From the NCBI RefSeq assembly GCF_963662885.1, contig NZ_OY760055.1, forward strand, positions 568,001-632,000: 64,000 nucleotides of DNA, in the 5' to 3' direction. Both the position numbers and the translations under genes were made by a program. The notes under the pieces are model-generated. The model was not told where the DNA came from. It saw only the letters and a list, made by a program, of their open reading frames with translations, and did no database searches. The DNA comes from an uncultured Pseudodesulfovibrio sp. GTDB taxonomy: Bacteria; Desulfobacterota; Desulfovibrionia; Desulfovibrionales; Desulfovibrionaceae. Below, in pieces: positions 1 through 10,654 of the stretch. Each line of letters begins with the position of its first letter. Positions within the stretch are counted from its first letter, which is position 1.

Positions 1-455
<455 letters not shown>

Positions 456-464
456 GGATTCTCC

Positions 465-1013
465 TTACAGGATGTCTTCGGCGATGCGCGACCAGGTGTT
501 GAAGGCCGTTTCGCCGTGCAGGACCATGACGGCTTCCGAAACCAAACCTGACTCCAGCCCCTTTTTGAGGGTGGAGAGCGCGATGCGCGCCGCGTCTTCG
601 ACCGGGTAGCCGTAGACGCCACAGGAAATGGCCGGGAAGGCCACGGTGCGTATGTCGTGTTGCTGGGCGAGCCGCAGGCTGTTCATGTAGGCATTGGACA
701 ACAGCGCGGGCTCGTTGTCTTTGCCGCCGTGCCAGATGGGGCCGACGGTGTGGATGACGTGGGATGCGGGCAGATTGAAGCCCGGGGTCAGGACCGTTTC
801 CCCCGGGGGCAGGGAGCCGATTTCCCGGATGATCTCCCGGCAGGCTGCCTGGAGCTTGTCGATACCGGCCGCGCGGTGGATGGCTCCATCCACGCCGCCT
901 CCCCCGGCCAGCCGGGAATTGGCCGCGTTGACGATGGCGTCCACGTCAAGCCGGGTGATGTCGCCTTCGCGGACGGTGAGCCGTCCGGGGCCTGCGCTCC
1001 ATGTTTTCTGCAT
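465..1013 (-). CDS. Macro-domain protein, probable O-acetyl-ADP-ribose deacetylase
   Basis: A 182-residue single macro domain. Members of the YmdB/MacroD group hydrolyse O-acetyl-ADP-ribose or remove ADP-ribose from proteins. The N-terminus carries the ligand-binding signature DAIVNAANSRLAGGGG followed by VDGAIHRAAG (about residues 25-50), and later ISCGVYGYP, the second conserved ADP-ribose loop. The stop is only 9 bases from the hslV start, which suggests an operon linking this enzyme to HslV. The length is usual for the family. The substrate cannot be told from sequence. Confidence 0.9.
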   Translation of the reverse strand: MQKTWSAGPGRLTVREGDITRLDVDAIVNAANSRLAGGGGVDGAIHRAAGIDKLQAACREIIREIGSLPPGETVLTPGFNLPASHVIHTVGPIWHGGKDNEPALLSNAYMNSLRLAQQHDIRTVAFPAISCGVYGYPVEDAARIALSTLKKGLESGLVSEAVMVLHGETAFNTWSRIAEDIL

Positions 1014-1096
1014 GACGCTTTGTTAGGTAATGCCTCTGCGCAAAATGGCAAGGGGGACGGCGTTCGAAAACCTTCCAGCAGCGGTTTGTTCGTGCT

Positions 1097-2299
1097 ATGG
1101 TGATGGTAATGAGCAAGTCCGAGACCATACTCCTCGTGGACGACCAGCCCGAGAACATCAGCATCATGATCGAGGCGCTGCACTCCCTGTACACCCTGTT
1201 GGCCGCCACCGACGGGGCCACGGCGCTTGAGCGTGTGGGCGGCGTCCCCAGGCCGGACATCATTCTGCTCGACGTGATGATGCCGGGCATGAGCGGGCAC
1301 GATGTCTGCCGCCAGATCAAGGACAACCCGGCCACGCGGGATATACCGGTCATCTTCGTGACGTCCCTGGACGCTCCGGACGACGAGGCCAGGGGGCTGC
1401 GCATCGGTGCCTCGGACTACATCACCAAACCCATCAGTCCGCCCGTGGTCCAGGCCCGGGTGCGGGCGCATCTCGACCTCAAGCGGGCCAGGGAGCAGTT
1501 GCTCAGGCAGAACACGGCCCTGGAGGAACGGGTCCGGGAACGGACCGCGGAAGTCATCCAGGCCCAAAAGGAGCGGGTGGAGAGCCTCAAACATTTTGCC
1601 GACGCCATGGCCCATCAGATCCGCAATCCGGTCATGTCCATCGGCGGCATCGCCGGGCTGATGCTGCGCAAGACTCCGGAGGACAGCCCGCTGACATCCT
1701 ACGCCGAGGCCGTGCGCGAGGACAGCCTGCGGCTGGAGAGTCTGGTCGGGGTCATCAGCGAGTACGTGTCCCTGACCGCCGAGCCGTTTAAGGAAGTTTC
1801 GGTAAACGGGCTGCTGGAAGCCGCCTTGAACAAGGCGCGCAGCCATGCCGACGCGTCGGGCCAGGGCTTGGAGGTGGACAGCGGGTTGCAGTCCGCGCTG
1901 GTCAAGGTGGATGAGCGGATCATGATCACGGCCATGGCCGAGATCATCATCAACGCCATGGAGTTCGCCGGAACGGAAGGCGCGAATCTGACCATACGGG
2001 GCGGGGTGGGCATGTTCGTCGAAGAACTGGGCGAGGCAGGGCTAACAGGCCCGGCAGTCGGCCGTTATGGCGTGCGCATCAGCGACGACGGGCCGGGCAT
2101 AGACCGGGAGGTCCTGCCGTACGTGACCGATCCCTTCTACACCACCAAGGCGCAGGGCGTGGGCATGGGCTTGACCAAGGTGAAGCGGGTCATCAGCGAC
2201 GAGCACGGTGGGACCCTGCTCATCCAATCGCCCGCCGAGTCCTCCGGGAATCCGGACCGTCCGGGAACGTCGGTGACTTTCGATCTGCCCCTGGCCTAG
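1097..2299 (+). CDS. Response regulator-histidine kinase hybrid (REC-HisKA-HATPase)
   Basis: A soluble 400-residue signalling kinase with an inverted layout: receiver domain first, kinase second. The receiver has VDD at residues 14-16, the phospho-acceptor Asp59 in LLDVMMPGMSG and Lys111 in ITKPIS. A coiled-coil (residues 125-165) leads to the H box AMAHQIRNPVMSIGG with His173, then an ATPase domain with ISDDGPGID and GVGMGLTKVK. There is no membrane segment, so input must come through phosphorylation of the receiver by another kinase, or through a partner. The start is uncertain: in-frame ATGs lie at 1097, 1103 and 1109, and the last (MSKSETILLVDD) fits the family best. The gene stands alone, convergent with the CLC gene. 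Confidence 0.9.
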   Translation: MVMVMSKSETILLVDDQPENISIMIEALHSLYTLLAATDGATALERVGGVPRPDIILLDVMMPGMSGHDVCRQIKDNPATRDIPVIFVTSLDAPDDEARGLRIGASDYITKPISPPVVQARVRAHLDLKRAREQLLRQNTALEERVRERTAEVIQAQKERVESLKHFADAMAHQIRNPVMSIGGIAGLMLRKTPEDSPLTSYAEAVREDSLRLESLVGVISEYVSLTAEPFKEVSVNGLLEAALNKARSHADASGQGLEVDSGLQSALVKVDERIMITAMAEIIINAMEFAGTEGANLTIRGGVGMFVEELGEAGLTGPAVGRYGVRISDDGPGIDREVLPYVTDPFYTTKAQGVGMGLTKVKRVISDEHGGTLLIQSPAESSGNPDRPGTSVTFDLPLA

Positions 2300-2305
2300 A
2301 GGCGT

Positions 2306-4192
2306 CTATTCCTTGATCGCGGATGCGGTTTCCGCTCCCAGGGCGGCTTCCTGACCTTCGCCCTTAACCTGGGCGATGGCCTCGGCATAGGCCAGGAACA
2401 CGTCGTCGCGGTTGATCAACCCGATAATGTCCGAAGTATCGGTCTCGGAAACCACCGGAATCTGTCCGTAGTCGGTGTTCACGAAGCGCAACAGGGCCTG
2501 ATACAGGTCGTAGTCCGGGCGGACGTAAACCGGCCGGGACATGAGGTCGCGGACCACCACCAGATCGTGCAGGTCTTCCTCGAACATCCAGTTGCGGACG
2601 TTGTGGATGGAGACCATGCCCACATACGTGCCGTCCTGGGCGCGCACCGGGAAGTAGAACTGGTCCGAGTGCGCGATGATGTCGGTCAGCGCCTTCAGGG
2701 TGGTGCCTTCCTCCAGCACGATGACGTCGCCGGGGTTGTAGAAGTCCGAGACGTGCATCTGTTCCAGGATGTTGATGGTCGCATCCTCGGCGTGTGCCGG
2801 GGAGTCGAACTTGTTCTCCACCTGGTGTTCGTAGAGCGAGAAATTGCGGCCGAGCACGATGCACAGGGCGGAAGCGAGCATGAGCGGAGCGAGCAGCCCG
2901 TAGCCCTGGGTCAGTTCGGTGACCATGATCAGCGGGCCGATGGGGGCGTTGGCCACACCCGCGAAGAACGCGGCCATGCCGACCAGGATGTAGGCACCGG
3001 GCTGGGTGACGACGTTCGGGAAGAAGTGGTGGCCGAGCTTGCCCACCAGACCGCCGGACATGCCGCCCACGAACAGGGCGGGCGCGAACATGCCGCCGGA
3101 CATGCCGGAGCCGATGGTCACCGAGGTGGCCACGGTCTTGCCGATGATGATGTAGCACATGCCCAAGGCTGGAATCTGCCCGAGAATGGCCAGCTCAAGC
3201 CAGCCGTAGCCGCCGGACAGGATGCCGCCGGTGACCAGACCCGCGTGCGCGGTGTAGGGATAGAGGATGCCGAGCAGCCCCATGGTCAGACCGCCCAGGC
3301 CCATGGACCAGACCAGGCCGATCTTTTCCTTGAGCGGGAAAAAGATGTGGTACTTGATGGTGTAGAATGTCTTGACGTAGAGCCAGCCCACGCCAGCGCA
3401 GACAAAGGCCAGCAGGGCGTAGAAGATCAGCTCGCGCGGGTCATGGAAGGAAAAGCGGGGGATGCCGAAGATCGGGTCCGTGCCGTAAAAAAAGGTGAAG
3501 ATGGAGTAGGACACCACGGAACTCATGACCGAAGGCAGGATGGCCTCGGACTCGAAGTCCTCGCGGTAGATAACCTCCACGGCGGTCAGCGCGCCGCCCA
3601 GCGGAGCCCGGAAGATGGCTCCCAGACCGCCGGCAGCACCGGCCAGCAGAAGCATGCGCCGCTCCTTGGCGGACATGTCCAGGATCTTTGCCAGCCAGGA
3701 ACCGATGCCCGCGCCCATCTGGGTGATGGGGCCTTCACGGCCAGCCGAGCCGCCCGAGGCGATGGTCAGGACCGAACACAATCCTTTGATGATGGCCACG
3801 CGGGCCTTGATGATGCCGCCCTGGTTGTGAAAAGCGTTGATGGTCGAGTCGGTGCCGTCCGTCCCGCCGTTGATGGTCTCGGGGATGAACGTCTTGACCA
3901 GCCACCCCGTGAGCAGCGCCGTGCCCGTGGTAAAGGCCGGGATGACCCACGGTCGGTACACGCCTGCAGGGCCCTCGAAGAGCCCCTCGCCTGCCGGGTC
4001 CGGAGAAACGATGCCCGCCAGTTGGTGCTGGATGAGGAACTTGCCGCTCTCCACCAGCCAGAAAAAGCCCGCAGCCACGAAGCCGGACAGAGTGCCGATG
4101 ACCACGCCGATGACCAACCATCGGAAGGAAGTGACCGTGCGGTACGATTTGACGAAATCTTTCCAGTAGTTGATCAGGCGGGTGATGGGCAT
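2306..4192 (-). CDS. CLC-type chloride channel/antiporter with CBS-pair domain
   Basis: An integral membrane protein of 628 residues. The CLC core spans about residues 25-460, and a C-terminal pair of CBS domains (about 475-610) usually senses adenine nucleotides. The anion-pathway motif GSAGREGP lies at residues 148-155 and keeps the gating glutamate (Glu153), which in known bacterial members goes with H+/Cl- exchange rather than passive channel activity. Glycine-rich motifs GSGMSGGMFAPALF and the NAPIGP loop also match the family. The start codon is 4 bases from the ribF stop, so it is probably transcribed with ribF. Ion specificity (Cl- versus F-) is not settled by sequence. Confidence 0.92.
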   Translation of the reverse strand: MPITRLINYWKDFVKSYRTVTSFRWLVIGVVIGTLSGFVAAGFFWLVESGKFLIQHQLAGIVSPDPAGEGLFEGPAGVYRPWVIPAFTTGTALLTGWLVKTFIPETINGGTDGTDSTINAFHNQGGIIKARVAIIKGLCSVLTIASGGSAGREGPITQMGAGIGSWLAKILDMSAKERRMLLLAGAAGGLGAIFRAPLGGALTAVEVIYREDFESEAILPSVMSSVVSYSIFTFFYGTDPIFGIPRFSFHDPRELIFYALLAFVCAGVGWLYVKTFYTIKYHIFFPLKEKIGLVWSMGLGGLTMGLLGILYPYTAHAGLVTGGILSGGYGWLELAILGQIPALGMCYIIIGKTVATSVTIGSGMSGGMFAPALFVGGMSGGLVGKLGHHFFPNVVTQPGAYILVGMAAFFAGVANAPIGPLIMVTELTQGYGLLAPLMLASALCIVLGRNFSLYEHQVENKFDSPAHAEDATINILEQMHVSDFYNPGDVIVLEEGTTLKALTDIIAHSDQFYFPVRAQDGTYVGMVSIHNVRNWMFEEDLHDLVVVRDLMSRPVYVRPDYDLYQALLRFVNTDYGQIPVVSETDTSDIIGLINRDDVFLAYAEAIAQVKGEGQEAALGAETASAIKE

Positions 4193-4196
4193 GAGT

Positions 4197-5180
4197 CTAT
4201 CGGACCTCCGGGCCCATGCCGAAATCCGGGTGGGTCAGTTTTATGGCCGCTTCGGGCTGGGCGAGGATCTGACGGCCCAGCTCCACGTCCTTGGCGATGC
4301 GTGCCTTGAGTTCATCCAGGCCGTTGAATTTCTTTTCGTCGCGAATGCGCTGCACGAAGTGGACCCGGATCTCGTCACCGTAAATGTCGCCGGAAAAATC
4401 AAGCAGATGTGCCTCAACCGAGAGCACGTCGTTGCCGAAGGTCGGGTTCAGCCCGATGTTGGCCACGCCTTCGTAAACCGTCCCGTCCACCTCGGCCCAG
4501 ATGGCATACACGCCGGGCTTGGGGAAGAGTTCGTCCACCAGCTTGAGGTTGGCAGTGGGGAAACCAAGCAGCTTGCCACCACGGTTCATGCCGTGCACCA
4601 CCTCGCCCTTGACCTGATAGAACCGGCCGAGCAGAGGGCGCACCGCCCAAACGTGGCCCGCCTGGACCAGATCGCGGATGCGGGTGGAGGAGACGATGGC
4701 GTTGTCTATGGTCACCGGGTCCAGCCTGTCCACGGAAAAGCCGTACTTTTTGCCCAGTTCGCGCAGGGTCGCGAAGTCTCCGGCCCTGCCCTTGCCCAGG
4801 TGGTAGTCGTATCCGATGATCATGTCCTTCACGTTCAACCCGTCCACCAGGTAGGTCTTGACGAACTCCTCGGGGGTGAGCTTGGCCATGTCCATGGTGA
4901 ACTCGAGCAGCAGGCAGACCTGCGGTCCGTACTGCGAGAGCAGTTCGACCTTCTGTTCGGTCAGAGTAATGAAGGGGGGCGTGCGGTCACTGCGCAGGAC
5001 CCGCAGAGGGTGGGGGTCGAAGGTGACGACCACGCTGACGAGATCCCGGGCCTTGGCGCGTTCGCAGGCCAGTGCGATGAGTTTTTGGTGACCTTTGTGG
5101 ACTCCGTCAAAGTTGCCGATGGTCACGCATGACCCGGCGATGACGTCCTTGATGTCCTGTATGGTCCTTGCGACGATCAT
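4197..5180 (-). CDS. ribF: Bifunctional riboflavin kinase/FAD synthetase
   Basis: Makes FMN from riboflavin and ATP, then FAD from FMN and ATP, in the cytoplasm. The N-terminal nucleotidyltransferase domain has GNFDGVHKGH (residues 22-31), TFDPHP and VSSTRIR; the C-terminal flavokinase domain has LLGFPTAN and the NIGLNPTFG motif. The length of 327 residues is normal. It sits between the M48 peptidase and the CLC gene on the same strand. No FMN riboswitch fold is evident in the 68 bases upstream. Confidence 0.95.
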   Translation of the reverse strand: MIVARTIQDIKDVIAGSCVTIGNFDGVHKGHQKLIALACERAKARDLVSVVVTFDPHPLRVLRSDRTPPFITLTEQKVELLSQYGPQVCLLLEFTMDMAKLTPEEFVKTYLVDGLNVKDMIIGYDYHLGKGRAGDFATLRELGKKYGFSVDRLDPVTIDNAIVSSTRIRDLVQAGHVWAVRPLLGRFYQVKGEVVHGMNRGGKLLGFPTANLKLVDELFPKPGVYAIWAEVDGTVYEGVANIGLNPTFGNDVLSVEAHLLDFSGDIYGDEIRVHFVQRIRDEKKFNGLDELKARIAKDVELGRQILAQPEAAIKLTHPDFGMGPEVR

Positions 5181-5248
5181 TGTGTTGGGTGTTCCTGTTT
5201 GAAAAAAAGTGCAACCTACGCCAAAAGCCCCCGGTACACAAGGGTTGG

Positions 5249-6685
5249 CTATTTCTTGAGTTCAGCCCGGGCCTGGACGATGTCCTCGAGTTCCTTAACC
5301 TGATCCTTCTGTTCCTGGGTCTGGGCCAGGTCCCGGGCTCTCTGCAGGTATTCCCGGGCCTTGCCCAGCCGCATGGAATAGACCTCGGCATAGGCCAGGT
5401 GAAGATTGCCGCCGAAGGTGTCGCCGGACTCGCCCAGGATCATGCCCAGATGGTGGTGGACCTCCCAGTCTTCGGGCACCAATTCGTTGACCCTGCGCAT
5501 GTTCCTGGCCGCCTCGGCGTACTGTTTGGCTTCTGCCTGGAGCCTGGCCAGGTAGAAGAGGGCCATGGCGTCTTCCGGGTCCATGATGGAAGCCTTCTGG
5601 AGCAGGGCTGCGGCCCGGTCCGACTGGCCGGATTTGAAAAAGAATATCCCTGCCTCGCGGACGACCAGAGGATCGTCCTTGGCCAGGGAAAGGGCCTTGT
5701 CAAAGGCGTTCTGGGCCTCGTCTATGCGCTTGAGCCGCTCCAGGGTGATGCCGCGCCCAATATAGTCCATGGGAGTGTATTCGCTTTGCTTCTTGTCGTC
5801 CCAGTAGGCCAGCGCGGTGGTGGCGGGTGACATCCGCGACCGGATGAGCACCTGGACCCTTTTCAGGCGGGTGTTGTCGTCCTTGCGTTCCAGAAACTCT
5901 TTGGGCATGCGCGCGATACGATCGTTGAGGTAGGTGATACGTTCCTTGGTGCCGGGGTGGGTGGACAGGTAGCTCGGCATATTCGAGCTATTGTCGTACC
6001 ACTTGTTCTTGAGCATGATCTCGAAGGTGCCGGGCATTCCCTCGGGATTGTATCCGGCCTTGACCAGCGAGTTGAGCCCCACGTGGTCGGCTTCCCGTTC
6101 GTCCTCCTGGGAGTAGTGGAGCATGGCCGCCGTGGCCACGCCCTGGGAACCGAGCACCAGCGCCGAGCCCGCCTGGGCAGCGTTGCCGCCGCCTCCGGCC
6201 ACGCCCAACAGCAGTCCCGCCAGCATGCCGGCGGTAGAAAGCAGGGTGATTTTTTTCTGTTTTTCAATGCGACTGACCACGTGCCGCTGGGAGACGTGCG
6301 CCAATTCGTGCGCGATGACTCCGGCCAGTTGCGACTCGGTCTCGACCGATTGGATCAGTCCGGTGAAGACATAAATATAGCCGCCTGGGATGGCAAAGGC
6401 GTTGATCAGCGGGTTGGCTATGACAGCGCTTTTGACGTGGAACGGCATGGGTCGTTTGCCCGTGACCACCCGGGCGACCACGTCAGCGATGTATTTCGTG
6501 ATGTAGGTATCGCCCACCATGTTCTGTTGGGCACGGAGGATCTGGTCGAAGTCGTGGCCCATCTTGTTTTCGTCGCGCAGGGTCATCTTGCCGCCGAAAA
6601 GATCGGCGCGAGCCGTTACGGCTGGGGTCAGGACCAACAGCATGGCGGCCAGGAAGGCCGTAAATATGGCGAATGTTGAACGCAT
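5249..6685 (-). CDS. Secreted M48 metallopeptidase with C-terminal TPR (BepA-like)
   Basis: Periplasmic zinc protease of the BepA/YfgC type, a family that helps outer-membrane protein assembly or clears misassembled proteins. The start chosen is the ATG at 6685 (MRSTFAIFTAFLAAM), which gives a clean signal peptide of about 26 residues; the open frame extends to 6739 without a better start. The zinc site is HELAHVSQRH, with the third ligand in EREADHVGL. TPR-like helices occupy roughly residues 320-478. A hydrophobic glycine-rich helix (MLAGLLLGVAGGGGNAAQAG) follows the zinc motif, as in relatives. It is followed by ribF after 68 bases. Confidence 0.9.
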   Translation of the reverse strand: MRSTFAIFTAFLAAMLLVLTPAVTARADLFGGKMTLRDENKMGHDFDQILRAQQNMVGDTYITKYIADVVARVVTGKRPMPFHVKSAVIANPLINAFAIPGGYIYVFTGLIQSVETESQLAGVIAHELAHVSQRHVVSRIEKQKKITLLSTAGMLAGLLLGVAGGGGNAAQAGSALVLGSQGVATAAMLHYSQEDEREADHVGLNSLVKAGYNPEGMPGTFEIMLKNKWYDNSSNMPSYLSTHPGTKERITYLNDRIARMPKEFLERKDDNTRLKRVQVLIRSRMSPATTALAYWDDKKQSEYTPMDYIGRGITLERLKRIDEAQNAFDKALSLAKDDPLVVREAGIFFFKSGQSDRAAALLQKASIMDPEDAMALFYLARLQAEAKQYAEAARNMRRVNELVPEDWEVHHHLGMILGESGDTFGGNLHLAYAEVYSMRLGKAREYLQRARDLAQTQEQKDQVKELEDIVQARAELKK

Positions 6686-6820
6686 GACGTCATAGTAATC
6701 ATTTGCCAGCCCAAAGCAACCACCGACCCGCCGTTGCACAATATGAGCCGGGAAGAATCCCCAGGCTCCATCCCCCTTCCCCTACTGAACTTTTGCAAGC
6801 GCCTGGCGGTCGAGCCCAAT

Positions 6821-6854
6821 AAAAAAGCCCCGACTCGGCACTGAGTCGGGGCTT
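6821..6854 (-). terminator. Rho-independent terminator downstream of rho
   Basis: Perfect 12-bp stem AAGCCCCGACTC / GAGTCGGGGCTT (6825-6836 with 6843-6854) and a 6-base loop. On the minus strand it is followed by a run of T, so it ends rho transcription about 80 bases after its stop. Confidence 0.9.
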
Positions 6855-6934
6855 ATTATGCCTCTTGGGAGTGATTCGGGTGCGTCGCACTCGACAGCGG
6901 CTTTTCGCTTCCGTCGCTATCGGAAGCCGTCCGT

Positions 6935-8293
<1,359 letters not shown>

Positions 8294-8579
8294 GTGTGGA
8301 AATTCTTGTTGAGGTTGTAGGGATTATGTCAATTCAAACGACATGATACAGTAATTCTATACGGTGAAACCGTCGTGGTAGGCATCAAGCAAGGGATGTC
8401 ACGGATGAACCATTCCGGGCGGAGGGTTCGGGTGTGAGGAAACGGGAGCATACCTCTCGTTGAAGTTGTGCTGACAGCCTCGAAACGTCTCAAAAACCAA
8501 GTGGGAGTGGGGTGATCTGAAAGCCGCGATGCGGCACAAAGAGGCAGTTACCTTAAACAGGAGACCTTGACAAGCCCTG

Positions 8580-9095
8580 CTAGTCGTTTTTCTCCTGCGC
8601 GGCGATGACATCGGCAAACATTTCGTTGATGTCGTCCTTGATGGCTTCCTGGTCACGGCCCAGGGAGTAGGCCAGCTCCATGGAAACCAGGCCCATGGCC
8701 TGTTCCAGCAGGCGGCGTTCGCCGAAAGAGAGTTCCTTGTCCTTGCCGATCAGGAAGAGTTCCTTGAGGACGTAGGCCACGTCAGCCAGATCGCCGCTCT
8801 TGAGCTTTTCGGAATACTCGCGGTAGCGCCGGTTCCAGTTCTGGCCGGTGTAGCCGGTGAACCCGGTGCGGTCGTTGAGCGATTCGAATATCTCTTGGCC
8901 CACTTCGGCAGCGCAGACAGAGCGCAGGCCAACGTTTTCGGCGTTGGCTACCGGGACCATGAGAGTGACGTTGTTGCTCAAGATCCGGACTATGTAAAAA
9001 TCGGCTTTGACGCCGCCGATCTCCTGGGATTCGATACGCTCGACGCGTCCCACGCCCTGGGAGGGATACACAACCAATTCTTCGACCTTGAACAC
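8580..9095 (-). CDS. CarD family transcriptional regulator
   Basis: A 171-residue protein starting MFKVEELVVYPSQGVGRVE, the RNA-polymerase-interacting Tudor-like fold shared by CarD, CdnL and the Mfd RID domain; the helical C-terminal part (YREYSEKLKSGDLADVAYVLKEL onward) matches CarD/CdnL. Such proteins bind the polymerase beta subunit and stabilise open promoter complexes, often at rRNA promoters. It lies in a run of housekeeping genes (prs, rplY, pth, carD, rho), consistent with a general role. The start has no rival in frame. Confidence 0.93.
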   Translation of the reverse strand: MFKVEELVVYPSQGVGRVERIESQEIGGVKADFYIVRILSNNVTLMVPVANAENVGLRSVCAAEVGQEIFESLNDRTGFTGYTGQNWNRRYREYSEKLKSGDLADVAYVLKELFLIGKDKELSFGERRLLEQAMGLVSMELAYSLGRDQEAIKDDINEMFADVIAAQEKND

Positions 9096-9177
9096 TTGGA
9101 CCTCAGTTCTTGATAATACTACAAATTTTCATGCGACAGACAGACATTATATCGAAAAGGCCGGGAAGAGTCCACGA

Positions 9178-9795
9178 TTACTCCGATTCTTCTTCCCGAA
9201 GGGAAAAGGCGTTGACGTGCTGTTGGGCAAAGCCCATGCCGCGCCGGAAAAAAATATCCAATCCCTTGACCGCGTGTTCGATAATCCCGGGCAAAACAGC
9301 CTGGGCCGCGGAGTCGAAGGACCCCAGAACCCAATCGGTGACGGGCATGTACTGGTCTTCGGGACGCCCGATCCCCAAACGGAGCCGGTTGTAGTCCGGA
9401 GTGCCCAGCCGCTCCTGGATAGACTTGAGCCCATTGTGGCCGTTGTCTCCGCCGCCCCGTTTGAACTTCATCCTGCCCACGGGCAGGTCCAGTTCGTCGT
9501 GCACCACCACCAGATCGGCGGGGTCGATGCCATGGCGGCCGCAGACGCGGGACACGGCCTTGCCCGACAGGTTCATGTACGTCAGGGGCTTGACCAGGAG
9601 CCGGTACGCACCGGCAAACTTGCATTGCCACAGGTCATAGTCACCGGACTCTTCGATCTTCTCGAGCCGCATGGACTTTCGGCCATTCGCAAGGTGCAGG
9701 AGATGGTCCACCAGCATGAAGCCGATGTTGTGCCGGGTGGTTTCGTATTCGGAGCCGGGGTTGCCCAGCCCCACTATGGCGCCTTTGAAGTCCAT
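9178..9795 (-). CDS. pth: Peptidyl-tRNA hydrolase
   Basis: Releases peptides from stalled peptidyl-tRNA. The start is taken at the ATG at 9795 (MDFKGAIVGLGNPG), since the longer frame would need a TTG and adds nothing conserved. Family motifs are GLGNPGSEYETTRHNIGF, with the catalytic His after TR, then VVHDELDLPVG and KRGGGDNGHNGLKS. The protein has 205 residues. It lies between rplY and carD; the rplY terminator separates it from rplY, so it may have its own promoter. Confidence 0.96.
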   Translation of the reverse strand: MDFKGAIVGLGNPGSEYETTRHNIGFMLVDHLLHLANGRKSMRLEKIEESGDYDLWQCKFAGAYRLLVKPLTYMNLSGKAVSRVCGRHGIDPADLVVVHDELDLPVGRMKFKRGGGDNGHNGLKSIQERLGTPDYNRLRLGIGRPEDQYMPVTDWVLGSFDSAAQAVLPGIIEHAVKGLDIFFRRGMGFAQQHVNAFSLREEESE

Positions 9796-9867
9796 GAGTC
9801 GGGTCCGTTGTCCGCGTGGCAATCACGCGCTGCGATATTCAGTCTATCAGTCTCTTCGGCGGGAAGC

Positions 9868-9904
9868 AAAAAAAATCCCGGAGCACGACATCGCGCTCCG
9901 GGAT
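9868..9904 (-). terminator. Rho-independent terminator downstream of rplY
   Basis: A 10-bp stem ATCCCGGAGC / GCTCCGGGAT (9875-9884 with 9895-9904). On the minus strand it is followed by eight T residues, so it ends rplY transcription. Confidence 0.92.
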
Positions 9905-9927
9905 GTGGTGTCGTTAACTGTGCCGGG

Positions 9928-10557
9928 CTATTCGGCCTCGGACTCTTCGGCGGCTTCTTCGCCAGCCTCTTCGTCCTCTTCGCCGTCATCTTCCTGGATG
10001 GAGGTGACGGACAGGACGGCGTAGTTCTCGTCAAACACAGGGGTGACGCCTTCGGGGAAGACGACGTCCTCGATGTGGACGGAATCCATGACATCCATCT
10101 CGGTGATGTCGATGACGATGGACTCGGGAATGTCCATGGGCTTGCAGATGACTTCGATGCTCTCGCGGTACTGTTCCAGCACGCCGCCGAGCTTCACGCC
10201 CTTGGAAGAACCGGTGATCTCGAAGTGGACGGCGACCTTGATTTCCTTGGTCAGGTCCACGCCGAAGAAGTCCACGTGCTCGGGCACGCCCTTGACCGGC
10301 TCGTTGCGCACGCGCCACAGCAGGGCGGGCATGGTCTCAGTCTTGCCACCGCGCTCCAGGACCAGTTCGAAGACCTGGGCGTTACCGACGGCAGCGTAGG
10401 CCTTCTGCAGGGGGACCATTTCCACCTTGACCGGGATGTTGGCGCCCTTGGCATCGTAGTAGATGCCGGGAACCAGGCCGGCGGCACGGATGCGGCGGTT
10501 GGGGCCTTTGCCCAGCTCGGTACGTTCCTGAACGTTCAGTTTCAGCAATTCTGCCAT
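9928..10557 (-). CDS. rplY: 50S ribosomal protein L25/general stress protein Ctc
   Basis: The long (209-residue) form of L25, which binds 5S rRNA. The N-terminal part (LLKLNVQERTELGKGPNRR) is the L25 barrel; the C-terminal TL5-like beta domain follows from about residue 95. The last 25 residues are almost entirely Glu/Asp/Ala, an acidic tail common in long L25/CTC proteins. A good ribosome site (AAGGAG) precedes the ATG. Upstream is prs, as in many bacteria where prs and ctc/rplY are paired. Confidence 0.96.
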   Translation of the reverse strand: MAELLKLNVQERTELGKGPNRRIRAAGLVPGIYYDAKGANIPVKVEMVPLQKAYAAVGNAQVFELVLERGGKTETMPALLWRVRNEPVKGVPEHVDFFGVDLTKEIKVAVHFEITGSSKGVKLGGVLEQYRESIEVICKPMDIPESIVIDITEMDVMDSVHIEDVVFPEGVTPVFDENYAVLSVTSIQEDDGEEDEEAGEEAAEESEAE

Positions 10558-10654
10558 GATAGTTTCTCCTTGTTACGCCCTGGCCGTCCACCATGGACGG
10601 ACGCTCGCGCTTTAAATGGTTGCGGCGGCCTGTTGGGCCACCGTGTCACAATCC

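Noticed and set aside
2567..4309. 580-codon open frame on the plus strand
   Set aside because: It lies entirely opposite the CLC gene and ribF start, has His/Gly/Asp-rich antisense composition and no ribosome site or recognisable motif.
5181..5248. Possible FMN riboswitch before ribF
   Set aside because: The gap is 68 bases and lacks the conserved FMN-element helices.
8294..8579. Possible small gene or RNA between carD and rho
   Set aside because: Open frames there lack ribosome sites and conserved features; only a minor CGGT/ACCG hairpin is visible.
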